DNA from: Synechococcus sp. CC9902
Lineage (GTDB): Bacteria; Cyanobacteriota; Cyanobacteriia; PCC-6307; Cyanobiaceae
DNA: 64,000 bases
Direction: 5' to 3'
NCBI RefSeq assembly: GCF_000012505.1
Contig: NC_007513.1
Span: 62,001 to 126,000 of the forward strand
Below the pieces are notes generated by a model that was not told the origin of the DNA, searched no databases, and saw only the letters and a program-made list of their open reading frames with translations. Positions 27,055 to 36,605 of the stretch are shown in pieces. The translations under genes were made by a program, and so were the position numbers. Each line of letters starts with the position of its first letter. Within the stretch, counting starts at the first letter, position 1.

Positions 27055-27652
27055 ATATAAATGCATATTTTTGCATATACCTGGAACAGCTGGAACTCTC
27101 ATTGAACGGTTAATTGTCGGACAGGATTGGTATAATATAGATCCCAATTCTAAACATCTAAACTATAAACAAAGTAAGCAACTATATCGTGATTATTGGG
27201 ATCATTATTTTAAATTTACCTGGATTAGGAATCCTTCTGATAGACTTTTAAGTCTGACTAGATTTCCCAACGCATATTTTAATATTCAAAAATTTGATGC
27301 AGACTACCTATCAGAAGAGAATATTTATCAGTACTATAACTATTGCAGATCACATATGAACATTTCCTCTGAATATCCTCTAAGAGAATTAAGAGAAATA
27401 TCTGTATATGAAGACTTTCTTGGTGAAGACTTCGATTTTGTTGGAAGATTTGACAAGTTGAATCTTGATATAAAAGTACTTCTTAACTTGCTTAATATCT
27501 CCACCTGCGGAATTAGTCAAATTATTCATTCAATATCAATTTCAACGCCTAAGAGTCGCAATAAGAGATTATTGCGATATAACAAATCTTCGCTACAGTT
27601 ATTTCGATCCCTTTTCTTGCCTGATTATCTTTTATTTGAGTCATTCAAATAA
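27041..27652 (+). CDS. Sulfotransferase-like protein with altered PAPS loop
   Basis: 203 residues. The opening CIFLHIPGTAGTLIERL is the 5'-phosphosulfate-binding loop of carbohydrate sulfotransferases, and FTWIRNPSDRLLSL at about 59-72 is the 3'-phosphate loop (R-N-P-x-x-R). In the first loop the usual lysine (HIPKTAGT) is glycine here, so catalysis may be weak or altered. Would transfer sulfate from PAPS to a glycan in the cytoplasm. Overlaps its upstream neighbour and ends 3 bases before the aldo/keto reductase gene. Confidence 0.6.
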   Translation: MISHKYKCIFLHIPGTAGTLIERLIVGQDWYNIDPNSKHLNYKQSKQLYRDYWDHYFKFTWIRNPSDRLLSLTRFPNAYFNIQKFDADYLSEENIYQYYNYCRSHMNISSEYPLRELREISVYEDFLGEDFDFVGRFDKLNLDIKVLLNLLNISTCGISQIIHSISISTPKSRNKRLLRYNKSSLQLFRSLFLPDYLLFESFK

Positions 27653-27655
27653 CCT

Positions 27656-28540
27656 ATGAAATTATCTATCGGAACAGCTCAATTTGGAATGGATTACGGG
27701 ATAACTAGTACTATCGGCCCTGTAAACATTAAAGAAATAAAAGAAGTTTTCTCGTTTGCACTAGAACATAAAATTATATCTTTGGATACTGCTTATTCAT
27801 ATGGAGATTCTGAGTACAAGATTGGTCAATGCATCGGTAAAGATAAGAGGATTAGGATAACCACAAAGCTCCCTTCTTTGCCAGCTATCGATCCAGTTCA
27901 CTCAGCAACCATATATTTTCAAGAAAGTTTGGATAGGCTTGCAACCTCATCAGTCGATACATTATTGGTCCATAATCCGTCAAATCTTAAGGGCAAACAC
28001 CCATCATCAATTCTAGATTGGATGAAAAACCTCAGATCAAATGGTATTATAAATAATATTGGTATATCAATCTATGATCACTCTGACTTGTCAGGCATTA
28101 ATTTAGATGATATTGATATTATTCAACTGCCATTATCTCTTTACGATCAAAGGAATTACAAGGATATGCTTATTAGCAATCTTAAAAGCGAAGGCAAATA
28201 TATTGTGACTCGAAGTTCTTTTCTGCAAGGCCTAATTCTTACTGAAGCAGAGAAATGGCCCACATTTCTTAGCCGAAGCTTTATCACACATCACCATAAT
28301 TTTTTAAATTTAATTCAAAAAATGACAATTCAAAATCCTCTTTTCTATGCTTTAGACTTCATTTCTCGCATCAATGAAGTCGATCAAATTGTTGTGGGAA
28401 TTCATTCATTAGACCATCTAAGAGAAATTTATAATTATTATTCAATGATCGAAAAATCTTGTGCTAGCAGGATAGATTATTCAACATTAGCATGGGATAA
28501 TATGTATGATATAGACCCAAGATTCTGGAGATCAACATGA
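27656..28540 (+). CDS. Aldo/keto reductase
   Basis: 294-residue TIM-barrel NADPH oxidoreductase. The catalytic aspartate and tyrosine are in LDTAYSYGDSE (about 42-52), the lysine in TTKLP, and the histidine in LLVHNP; the C-terminal VVGIHSLDHLREI is the usual cofactor-binding region. In polysaccharide loci such enzymes occur beside cytidylyltransferases and aminotransferases of unusual sugars, as here. Overlaps the next gene by 4 bases (ATGA), so they are coupled. Confidence 0.8.
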   Translation: MKLSIGTAQFGMDYGITSTIGPVNIKEIKEVFSFALEHKIISLDTAYSYGDSEYKIGQCIGKDKRIRITTKLPSLPAIDPVHSATIYFQESLDRLATSSVDTLLVHNPSNLKGKHPSSILDWMKNLRSNGIINNIGISIYDHSDLSGINLDDIDIIQLPLSLYDQRNYKDMLISNLKSEGKYIVTRSSFLQGLILTEAEKWPTFLSRSFITHHHNFLNLIQKMTIQNPLFYALDFISRINEVDQIVVGIHSLDHLREIYNYYSMIEKSCASRIDYSTLAWDNMYDIDPRFWRST

Positions 28541-30585
28541 GCTCTGCATCTTATAAATTAACCGTATGTGCAATTGTACAGGCTCGCAGCAAATCAACTC
28601 GATTCCCAAATAAAGTCCTAAAAAATATCGGAAATGGAAACAATGTTATTGAATTTCTTGTACACAGATTAAAACTTGCCCAGTTAGTTGATGAAATAAT
28701 CATCGCCATTCCAGATTCTGAAGAAGAAACTTTCTTGACTCAAATTCAATCAATAATGGGCATAAGTATTGTACTTGGTAGTGAGGATGATGTACTTGAG
28801 CGTTATTATCAATGCTTAGATGCAACAAATGCGGATATAATAGTACGTATAACTGCCGATTGCCCTTTAATCGATCCTGAAATACTTGACAACTGTATCA
28901 ATCAACATATAACTACTCACTCTGAATTTACTTGTAATACGCATCCTCCCACCTATCCTGATGGTATGGACGTTGAGGTTTTTAATAGATCTTTACTCTC
29001 AGATGCATATAAAAATGCAGAAGGAAGGCATGAGAGAGAACATGTGACGCCTTGGATGAAAGCCAACGCTAAGATTTTAAATGTTACGCATTCTACTGAC
29101 CTTAGCGATTTCAGGTTGACTATAGACGAGAAAGAAGATCTTTTACTTATTAATAAGCTTCTTGAGCATCTTCAATATAATATTCATGCAGATTTGATCT
29201 CTATTATTGATATTTTTGATAAATATCCCGAATTAAAATCTATTAATAGCATGCATAGTCGTAATGAAGGTAGCATATTGCCTAAGAGTTTGAAATTATG
29301 GAGACGCGCATTAAAGGTTATTGGTAAAGGTAACTCATTATTATCTAAAAATCCTGATATGTTTTTGCCGCAAGGATGGCCAACTTATTTTAGCAAGACT
29401 GAGGGTAAGTATGTATGGGGTATCGATAATCATAAGTATAAAGACATGGCATTAATGGGTGTTGGCACAAATCTGCTGGGATATTCTGATCCTTACGTTG
29501 ATGAATCGGTATACGAAATAATTTCAGAGGGTAATATGTCCTCTTTAAATTGCCCCGAAGAGGTTTATTTAGCAGAAAAAATGGTTAATCTACATTCGTG
29601 GAGTGATAAAGTAAAATTTGCTCGTTCTGGTGCAGAGGCAAATGCAATAGCTGTTCGATTAGCGAGAGCGTGTACTGGAAAGGAAAAAATACTGTTTTGT
29701 GGTTATCATGGATGGCACGATTGGTACCTTGCGACAAATCTTACCTCTACAGATAATCTTGCCGGACATTTATTGCCTGGCCTAAATCCAACTGGCGTTC
29801 CTAAATCATTATTAGGATCCATTGATTCATTTCAATATAACGATATCGAAGAATTTAGAAAACTAGTCTCCCTTAATTCATACGCAGCTGTTATAATGGA
29901 AGTTGAGCGTAATTTCAAGCCTACTAATAATTTTCTTGAGACTATTGCATTCGAGTGTAAAAAGTTTGGAATAATTCTAATATTTGATGAATGCTCTTCT
30001 GGTTTTCGTGAAACATTTGGTGGTCTTCATAAAAAGTATCAAGTAGAGCCAGATATGGCTATGTTTGGCAAAGCATTAGGCAATGGTTATGCGATCACGT
30101 GCGTTATTGGAAGAGATTATGTTATGGAGTACTGTCAGGAAAGTTTCATAAGTAGTACCTTTTGGACAGAACGCATAGGTTTTACTGCTGCTTTGGCTTG
30201 TCTGGAACGAATGGAAATGCTTCGTAGTTGGGAAGTTGTTACTCAACTTGGTGAATATTTTAGGAGCAGACTTAACGATATTTCTACAAATAGTAATCTT
30301 CATATAACTAGTTCAGGGATTTCCGCACTCTCAAGTTATTCAATCATTTCTGATGATTGGTTGAAGTATAAAACATATATTACACAAGAATTTCTAAAGC
30401 AAGATATCCTCGCAACAAATTCCATCTATTTTTGTACTAAACATTCTATGTCAGATATTGATCAGTATATCGAAATTCTTGATAATTTATTTTCAGTAAT
30501 TTCCGAGTGTGAATATGATCAAAGAGATATTTCATGTCTATTGGAGTTCCCTATTTGTTCAGCAGGTTTTCAGCGTACTAATTAA
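28537..30585 (+). CDS. Fusion: SpsF-type cytidylyltransferase + class III aminotransferase
   Basis: Two enzymes in one 682-residue chain. Residues 1-235 are an SpsF/NeuA-like nucleotidyltransferase: IVQARSKSTRFPNKVL at about 13-28, ITADCPLIDPE 105-115, YPDGMDVEV 140-148. Residues 255-660 are a PLP aminotransferase or aminomutase of the HemL-like class III fold: GAEAN 365-369, YHGWHDW 390-396, FDECSSGFR 483-491, and the PLP lysine K512 in FGKALGNGYA. The fusion suggests coupled amination and CMP activation of an amino-keto sugar, but the order of reactions is unknown. A stand-alone paralogue of the first domain follows immediately. Confidence 0.82.
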   Translation: MSSASYKLTVCAIVQARSKSTRFPNKVLKNIGNGNNVIEFLVHRLKLAQLVDEIIIAIPDSEEETFLTQIQSIMGISIVLGSEDDVLERYYQCLDATNADIIVRITADCPLIDPEILDNCINQHITTHSEFTCNTHPPTYPDGMDVEVFNRSLLSDAYKNAEGRHEREHVTPWMKANAKILNVTHSTDLSDFRLTIDEKEDLLLINKLLEHLQYNIHADLISIIDIFDKYPELKSINSMHSRNEGSILPKSLKLWRRALKVIGKGNSLLSKNPDMFLPQGWPTYFSKTEGKYVWGIDNHKYKDMALMGVGTNLLGYSDPYVDESVYEIISEGNMSSLNCPEEVYLAEKMVNLHSWSDKVKFARSGAEANAIAVRLARACTGKEKILFCGYHGWHDWYLATNLTSTDNLAGHLLPGLNPTGVPKSLLGSIDSFQYNDIEEFRKLVSLNSYAAVIMEVERNFKPTNNFLETIAFECKKFGIILIFDECSSGFRETFGGLHKKYQVEPDMAMFGKALGNGYAITCVIGRDYVMEYCQESFISSTFWTERIGFTAALACLERMEMLRSWEVVTQLGEYFRSRLNDISTNSNLHITSSGISALSSYSIISDDWLKYKTYITQEFLKQDILATNSIYFCTKHSMSDIDQYIEILDNLFSVISECEYDQRDISCLLEFPICSAGFQRTN

Positions 30586-31320
30586 ATGAAAATCGGCGCC
30601 ATTATTGAGGCTAGAATGGCTTCCACAAGATTACCTGGCAAAGTTCTTATTCCAATCGAAAAGAAACTTGTCATTGAGCACCTATTTGATAGATTGCGCC
30701 ATGTATCTCTTTTGGATGATATTATTGTCGCAACAACTACAAATAAACTTGACGATCAGATTGAAGATGTTTGTAGATGCAATGATGTCAACTTCTATCG
30801 CGGCAGTGAAGAAGATGTTATGTCCCGTGTATACGAAGCGTCAAAACATTTTCATGTCGATATAATCGTTTCTATAACTGCTGATTGTCCGTTGCTAGAT
30901 CCTGAGATTGTATCTCAATGCATAAGCTTATTTGTGAATAATATTTGTGATTATGCAAGTAATACTGATGTTAGGTCTTTTCCTGATGGAATGGATGTGC
31001 AAGTATATTATCGTACAACTTTAGAGAACTCCCTTCGTCTTACAGACGATATACTTGATCATGAACATGTAACACTACATATTCGTAAACATCCTGAGTT
31101 ATTTTCTATAATTCACTTCGTTGCTCCGCCTTCTTTGACATGGCCAGAATTAGCTGTTACTTTAGACGAAATACCCGATTTACAACTTATTGAAATATTG
31201 ATAAAAAGACTTGGGACTTGTAATTCAATATTTGGATGCAGAGAAATTATTGAGCTGATTAGGAGTGATATGCAGCTCTATGAACTTAATTCAGATGTTA
31301 AGAGAAAGGGTGATACATAA
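30586..31320 (+). CDS. SpsF-type cytidylyltransferase
   Basis: 244 residues, paralogous to the N-terminal domain of the preceding fusion protein: IIEARMASTRLPGKVL at about 6-21, YRGSEEDVMSRVYEA, ITADCPLLDPE, FPDGMDVQVY. These match the spore-coat SpsF family of CMP-sugar (nonulosonate-like) cytidylyltransferases. The start ATG follows the fusion gene's stop with no gap, and its own stop overlaps the next ATG. Two different cytidylyltransferases side by side suggest two activated sugars, or a heteromeric enzyme. Confidence 0.8.
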   Translation: MKIGAIIEARMASTRLPGKVLIPIEKKLVIEHLFDRLRHVSLLDDIIVATTTNKLDDQIEDVCRCNDVNFYRGSEEDVMSRVYEASKHFHVDIIVSITADCPLLDPEIVSQCISLFVNNICDYASNTDVRSFPDGMDVQVYYRTTLENSLRLTDDILDHEHVTLHIRKHPELFSIIHFVAPPSLTWPELAVTLDEIPDLQLIEILIKRLGTCNSIFGCREIIELIRSDMQLYELNSDVKRKGDT

Positions 31321-32198
31321 TGCGGACCGTTGGTATAGTTTGTCACGATGCTGGGGGAGCAAATGTTATTAATTCTTGGCTAATACGTCAATTAAACGCT
31401 ATTTATCCGGTTTTTTTCCTTAGTGGACCAGCTAAAGATATTTTTTTTACAGATTCTTATCCTTCTGTGGATACAATTGAAGAACTTATTGCATCTACCG
31501 ACTTTATTTTGACAGGAACCGGTTGGCAAACAAAATTCGAAATCGAGGCAATATCAAGATGTATTCAATGTGATCATTATGTTATATCTTTTTTAGATCA
31601 TTGGATCGATTATCAATCAAGATTTATGATTAACGGTAGGATGGTTCTTCCTGATGAACTTTGGGTTGTTGATGATTATGCTTTTAAGCTTTGTCAACTC
31701 AATTTTAGTCATGATGTAAAGATCAAACAGATCGAGAATTACTATCTTCTTGATTGCACAAAAAATCTAATTATTGTTGATTCTTGTCCTGAACAAAAGA
31801 ATGATATCGATCTTTTATTTTTACTTGAAAATCTTCAATCATACCTTTCTTCTAGGTCGATTAGTAATTCAATGTCTGAGATCGATGTGCTTCTCTGTTG
31901 GATATCACATTTAGAAAGCTCGGGCTATCATATTTCAAATATTCTTGTGCGTCCACACCCTTCTTCTCCATGCTTTTTATTATCTAAACAAGATAGCGAT
32001 AAACTTGCCAATTATAGTGTTTCTGTCTCAAAAGCAACTTCATTAGTAAATGATATTAATAGCTGTGATTTCATTGGAGGTATAAATACAATCGCCTTGA
32101 TTATAGCTGCTGAATCAAATAAGCCGGTTTATTCAATATTGCCTTCAGAATTAAATTCATTACTGCCGCGTGATAAGCTAAAAATGCTTTATTTGTAA
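31320..32198 (+). CDS. Hypothetical protein, GT-B-like, in nonulosonate cluster
   Basis: 292 residues, not recognised. It opens VGIVCHDAGGANVINSWLI, and the C-terminal half has ILVRPHPSS and then CDFIGGINTIALIIAAES followed by KPVYSILP, which recalls the C-terminal nucleotide-sugar-binding half of GT-B enzymes such as UDP-sugar hydrolases (PseG/SpsG) or CDP-glycerol-type transferases. Since no clear PseG or NeuC is otherwise present, this is a candidate for that step, but this is inference. Sits tightly between the SpsF gene and a Gfo/Idh/MocA gene. Confidence 0.5.
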   Translation: MRTVGIVCHDAGGANVINSWLIRQLNAIYPVFFLSGPAKDIFFTDSYPSVDTIEELIASTDFILTGTGWQTKFEIEAISRCIQCDHYVISFLDHWIDYQSRFMINGRMVLPDELWVVDDYAFKLCQLNFSHDVKIKQIENYYLLDCTKNLIIVDSCPEQKNDIDLLFLLENLQSYLSSRSISNSMSEIDVLLCWISHLESSGYHISNILVRPHPSSPCFLLSKQDSDKLANYSVSVSKATSLVNDINSCDFIGGINTIALIIAAESNKPVYSILPSELNSLLPRDKLKMLYL

Positions 32199-32206
32199 TA
32201 CATTCA

Positions 32207-33187
32207 GTGTCCAGAAAAATCGGGATTGTTGTTATTGGATTGGGCTCCATAGGTATGTCTTACGACTACGATAATCATTCTAAACACATCATATTATCTC
32301 ATTCTAAAGCAATATTCAACAGTTCCTCTTTTGAGCTACTGGGCGGTGTTGATCCATCTGAGCTCCTACGAAATAAATTTGAAGCTGCCTATGGTTCGCG
32401 TGCATTTGCTTGCACTGAGGATCTCTTGAATTCTATGCATCCGGATGTGGTGACGATTGCAACTCCATCAAATGTAAGAAGTGAAATTTTTAAAATAATT
32501 GTCAATATAAAATCTGTAAAGATAATCTTATGCGAAAAGCCAATATCCTTAAGTCTAGAAGAAGGGCAAGAAATTCTGGATATCTGCCATTCTCATAATA
32601 TTCTATTGTTCATCAATTATATGAGGAGAGCTGATCCAGCTATATTTTCTATTAAGAATTTATTAGATTTTCACACAACAAAATTTGCTTTCGCAAATTG
32701 TTATTTCACGGGGGGACTTCTTAATAATGGCTCCCATCTCATTGATCTTAATTCCTACTTATTTGGACCAATAGAGAAAATCACTTCTATTCAACCTTCT
32801 TCCAGCATGCAAGGTAGTAGTCATTTTATATGTCAACATAAATCAGCAAGCATCTCTTATTGTGAACTCAAGCAAGAGCATTATTCTCACTTCACACTTG
32901 AAATACATTCTGATTTAGGCATGATTTATTATGGCTCCGAAGGTCATGATGTCAGTCATTATATCCCTATAGTCGACTCTTTGTATCCTAAATATTATGT
33001 ACTTAGCCCTACAAAGACCGAAATTCCTAATCAAATGACATCTGTATTACTTCTTGTTTATGATGATATATATAAAAGTTTTTGTAACCGTTACTATGAA
33101 TCCCCTCTCTGTACTGGTAAAGAGGCTTTTGCAACCCTCAAGGCTGTTAAAATAATTCAAAGTAAAATTTCTTCAATTCGTGAATAA
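32207..33187 (+). CDS. Gfo/Idh/MocA-family oxidoreductase
   Basis: 326 residues. Rossmann motif VIGLGSIGMSYD near residues 9-20, TIATPSNVRSEI at about 83-94, and the family hallmark CEKPISLSLEEG (EKP, about 110-121). Then FINYMRRADPAI and GGLLNNGSHLIDLNSYLFG, the catalytic His-Asp region. Such enzymes oxidise or reduce sugar nucleotides before transamination. The start is GTG. It overlaps the aminotransferase gene by 8 bases, and the two probably form an oxidation-amination pair. Confidence 0.8.
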   Translation: MSRKIGIVVIGLGSIGMSYDYDNHSKHIILSHSKAIFNSSSFELLGGVDPSELLRNKFEAAYGSRAFACTEDLLNSMHPDVVTIATPSNVRSEIFKIIVNIKSVKIILCEKPISLSLEEGQEILDICHSHNILLFINYMRRADPAIFSIKNLLDFHTTKFAFANCYFTGGLLNNGSHLIDLNSYLFGPIEKITSIQPSSSMQGSSHFICQHKSASISYCELKQEHYSHFTLEIHSDLGMIYYGSEGHDVSHYIPIVDSLYPKYYVLSPTKTEIPNQMTSVLLLVYDDIYKSFCNRYYESPLCTGKEAFATLKAVKIIQSKISSIRE

Positions 33188-34463
33188 TTCTTCAGAACTT
33201 GCTATTAATGGCGGATCACCAATTATAACTCCCTCGCATAGTTTTTTGCCTTATAATACTATTGGGCATGAAGAGAAATGTGCAGTAAATGATGTCTTGA
33301 AAAGTGGAAATCTTTCAGGGTTTGTTGCATCGTCGGGCAAACAATTTTTCGGAGGTCCCCAGGTTCAACTTTTTGAGAACGATCTTCGAACCTTTTTTAA
33401 TGTTAAACATGCAATTACAGTCAATTCTTGGACCTCTGGCCTAATTGTCATGCTCGGAGCTCTTGGTCTTGAGCCTGGTGACGAAGTTATCACTACACCT
33501 TGGACCATGTGTGCTACTGCTACAGCAATACTGCACTGGAATGCAATCCCTATATTTGCAGATATTAATTCTAAAACATTTTTGCTGGATCTAGATCTAG
33601 TAGAGTCTTTAATTAGTACTCGTACTAAGGCAATTTTAGCTGTTGATATATTCGGTCAATCTTGCGATATGGATAAATTGAAGTATTTACAGGATAAATA
33701 TAATGTTTTTATTGTTTCTGACTCTGCACAAGCACCATATGCTCAGCAAAATCAAAGATTTGCTGGCACTCTTGGTGATTGTGGTGGTTTCAGTTTTAAT
33801 TATCATAAGCATATCCATACCGGTGAAGGGGGTGCAATAGTAACTAATAATTCAGAGATTGCTCTTAGATGTCAGCTTATTCGCAACCATGCTGAAGCTG
33901 CTGTTGAATCGATGAATATACACAATCTCTCTAATATGATTGGCTACAATTTTAGACTTGGTGAGATGGAGTCTGCCATTGGCATTCAGCAACTTAAGAA
34001 ATTACCTTCCCTTGTTAAAAATCGTCAATTAATAGCCTCACGATTAATAGATGGTCTTCGTAATTTAAAGGGTTTGATCCTACCAGAACTTCTTGATTCT
34101 AATACGCATGTCTTTTATATATTACCGCTCTCTCTTGAATTATCGATGTTGTCCTGTACTAGATCCGATTTGGTTGAGGCTTTGAGGTTTGAGGGTGTTC
34201 CAGGGCTGGAAGAAGGCTACTGTAATATTCATCTCTTACCTTTATTTCAGCAACGAATCGCTTATGGCTCTAAAGGATTTCCTTGGTCTTCACCTGATAT
34301 CTGTTCCCATGTTCCAAATTATGAGAAAGGTTTATGTCCTGTTGCAGAATACCTTCATGATTCAAGCTTTTTCATGATTGAGCTTTGTCTCTATTCTTTT
34401 ACAGATTATGATGTAGATTTAATTATAGAAGCTTTTCATAAGGTTTGGTCTAATTTGACATAA
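33180..34463 (+). CDS. DegT/DnrJ/EryC1/StrS sugar aminotransferase
   Basis: 427-residue PLP enzyme that aminates a keto sugar nucleotide. VNSWTSGLIVMLGALGLEPGDEVITTPWT (cofactor phosphate-binding region, from about 81) and VSDSAQAPYA (PLP-binding aspartate) are present, and the Schiff-base lysine K210 lies in FNYHKHIHTGEGG, with NFRLGEMESAIG further on. In a pseudaminic-type pathway this could be the PseC step after PseB. GTG start overlapping the oxidoreductase gene. Confidence 0.85.
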   Translation: MNNSSELAINGGSPIITPSHSFLPYNTIGHEEKCAVNDVLKSGNLSGFVASSGKQFFGGPQVQLFENDLRTFFNVKHAITVNSWTSGLIVMLGALGLEPGDEVITTPWTMCATATAILHWNAIPIFADINSKTFLLDLDLVESLISTRTKAILAVDIFGQSCDMDKLKYLQDKYNVFIVSDSAQAPYAQQNQRFAGTLGDCGGFSFNYHKHIHTGEGGAIVTNNSEIALRCQLIRNHAEAAVESMNIHNLSNMIGYNFRLGEMESAIGIQQLKKLPSLVKNRQLIASRLIDGLRNLKGLILPELLDSNTHVFYILPLSLELSMLSCTRSDLVEALRFEGVPGLEEGYCNIHLLPLFQQRIAYGSKGFPWSSPDICSHVPNYEKGLCPVAEYLHDSSFFMIELCLYSFTDYDVDLIIEAFHKVWSNLT

Positions 34464-34503
34464 CCGTATCGATTATCTGCTTCTCTAAGTTTTTATTTTA
34501 ACT

Positions 34504-35061
34504 GTGGCCTTCATTCCATCCTCACTAAATCTAAAATTAACTTCGAACAGGGTATGTATAACCCCTTTTCGTTTATATAATATCAATCTAAAATATCTTT
34601 CTTGGCTGAATGATCCCAAGCTCATGTGTTATAGCAATCAGCAATTCACAACTCATAACATTTTTACTACACTTAAATATTTCTTTCGAATGCGCATGGA
34701 ACGAAATCTCTTCTTGTCTATATATGACATAGATTCTACGACAATGATTGGTACTGCTACTATTTATTTTGATTTTAATCATCGTATTTCCGATATTGGT
34801 ATTCTTATTGGTCATAGTAGATTCCTCGCTCGGGGTTACGGGACTGAAGCTTGGAATCTGCTAATCCAATATCTACTCTCTGATTCTTTCACTAGAAAGA
34901 TTACTGCTGGTTGTGTTGAGTCTAATCTTGCTATGGTTCGAATTATTGAACAATCTGGCCTTTTGTTTGAGGCTAGACGTCATGATCATTTTTTAATATC
35001 GAACAAGCCAGCTTCTATCTGTTACTATGGTTTACTTACTCATCAGAGTCATCTCCACTAG
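34504..35061 (+). CDS. GNAT acetyltransferase (PseH/RimJ-like)
   Basis: 185 residues. The core IGTATIYFD, then SDIGILIGHSRFLARGYGTEAW (acetyl-CoA loop R-G-Y-G-T) and NLAMVRIIEQSGLLFEARRHDH matches GNAT enzymes of the RimJ/RimL and PseH/SpsD kind that acetylate amino sugars. GTG start. In this context it is the likely N-acetylation step of the nonulosonic acid precursor. Its TAG stop and the stop of the convergent gene overlap on the palindrome CTAG. Last gene of the plus-strand operon that began at 23.6 kb. Confidence 0.75.
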   Translation: MAFIPSSLNLKLTSNRVCITPFRLYNINLKYLSWLNDPKLMCYSNQQFTTHNIFTTLKYFFRMRMERNLFLSIYDIDSTTMIGTATIYFDFNHRISDIGILIGHSRFLARGYGTEAWNLLIQYLLSDSFTRKITAGCVESNLAMVRIIEQSGLLFEARRHDHFLISNKPASICYYGLLTHQSHLH

Positions 35062-36605
35062 TTATACCAATATAACTCTTTTCTAAGCATATACCTATAA
35101 TTACTTGAAAGCTTTATTCGATTCAAGTATTTAACTCTAATGTGGTTGTTGAGCATAAAAGCATATTCAGCTGCAAGCTGTTGATGATTCTTACTTGGTG
35201 TTGTTTCAAAAATTTCCTTATTTCCTTTTCTAATTTGACTCGATAGCTCATGATTTTTTGTTAAACAAAAGTCTGGTATAAATGCTGAATAAAGCGATGG
35301 CGTCGTCGTAATTACTTTTTTTCCAATATGTATCGCTTCTATTAGTGCTAGGCTAAATCCTGAAACCACTATTTTACTATCCCTTATTAGGTTATACGTA
35401 TTAGTTGTTGATGCTGGCTCATATATTTTTATGGAAGGAATCAGTTCGGTAAGTTTCGAACATAACTTTTGAATATATTCTTCATCTCGATTGCTACTGT
35501 TAGGATGTAGTCTAACTGCATAGCTTGCGTTAGGAAATTTTTCTGCAATTTCCATATATGCATCTAATTGTGTTCCAAGTGGACCTTTTGAGATCTTATC
35601 AAAACCTGCATACTCAAATTCCGACGTTGGCAATATCAGGAAGTCATACTTTTCATTCACTTTAGCTTTTGTATTATCTGATTTTTCAAATCTGCCACTA
35701 AACTGCGGATAGCTTCCTACCTGTTTTAAGGAATACACTCTATTATCTAGCCATTTACTAGCCCATTCTCTCGCAAATTTTTTCTTATCATCTGTAAAGC
35801 TGTTAAATTCATCTCTATATATTGCACTTCTTTCATCCAAATCCTGAATCATCGTATTCACCGCAAATGAATAACTTTGACTCTCTAAACCCCATTCCTC
35901 AGAGCATTCATATGTGTATACTTTCGAATTATTTTGAAGAAGTATATTCATTGGTATGTGAACGTTATGCATCCTTCCATTGAAGATAAATCCGGATGAA
36001 ATATTTTCGATTTTGATTAGTTCTTTGTACTTCAGAAGTAGATTTATTGCGTCTTTCAGTATTATTGCTAGCTCTCTTTTATGTTTCGCTGGTGAGAACA
36101 CATCGTAGTACGTTGTTATTATTGATGATTTTGATGCAGCAATACAGTATTCTACTTCATTTGAATTTATTTCACCAAAGTTATTCTTCTTGTGATTATT
36201 TCTATTCCACTTTTCATTTACTATTAATTCAACTAACTTATCGATCCACACATGACTCTGCATAATTTTGCTGGTGACATTTGCTATGACTATATTTACT
36301 TTTATTTCCTTAAGAAGATAATATAATGCAATCTGATTTTTATTACAAATTTTGCATGGATCTATAAATTTTGATATGTTTGCACTAGCCACTTCCTTTG
36401 AATGATGTAGACCTTTTCCTGTCAAAGGACGCTCTCCATATATATTTTCATAAAGACGATTGTATACAAAGCAGTATTCTAACTGGCCGCTACAAATCGC
36501 GTATACAAATCTATCATTAGCAATATCTGTATTTTCGATTATCAGCTCCGCACATCCTTTGTTTATATGCTCATATTGTGAACCAATTATTAGATGTGTT
36601 TTCAT
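35058..36605 (-). CDS. Putative GT-B glycosyltransferase (surface polysaccharide type)
   Basis: 515 residues, rich in Lys, Asn and Ile. No exact family recognised. The C-terminal half contains ASYAVRLHPNSSNRDEEYI and then SKIVVSGFSLALIEAIHIGKKVITT, the pattern of capsule-type or surface-carbohydrate GT-B transferases (a histidine in RLHPN and a Ser/Glu in GFSLALIEA). The N-terminal half is unassigned. It overlaps the following GT61 gene by 4 bases (ATGA-type), so the minus-strand genes from 40 kb down to here are one tight unit. Confidence 0.5.
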   Translation of the reverse strand: MKTHLIIGSQYEHINKGCAELIIENTDIANDRFVYAICSGQLEYCFVYNRLYENIYGERPLTGKGLHHSKEVASANISKFIDPCKICNKNQIALYYLLKEIKVNIVIANVTSKIMQSHVWIDKLVELIVNEKWNRNNHKKNNFGEINSNEVEYCIAASKSSIITTYYDVFSPAKHKRELAIILKDAINLLLKYKELIKIENISSGFIFNGRMHNVHIPMNILLQNNSKVYTYECSEEWGLESQSYSFAVNTMIQDLDERSAIYRDEFNSFTDDKKKFAREWASKWLDNRVYSLKQVGSYPQFSGRFEKSDNTKAKVNEKYDFLILPTSEFEYAGFDKISKGPLGTQLDAYMEIAEKFPNASYAVRLHPNSSNRDEEYIQKLCSKLTELIPSIKIYEPASTTNTYNLIRDSKIVVSGFSLALIEAIHIGKKVITTTPSLYSAFIPDFCLTKNHELSSQIRKGNKEIFETTPSKNHQQLAAEYAFMLNNHIRVKYLNRIKLSSNYRYMLRKELYWYN

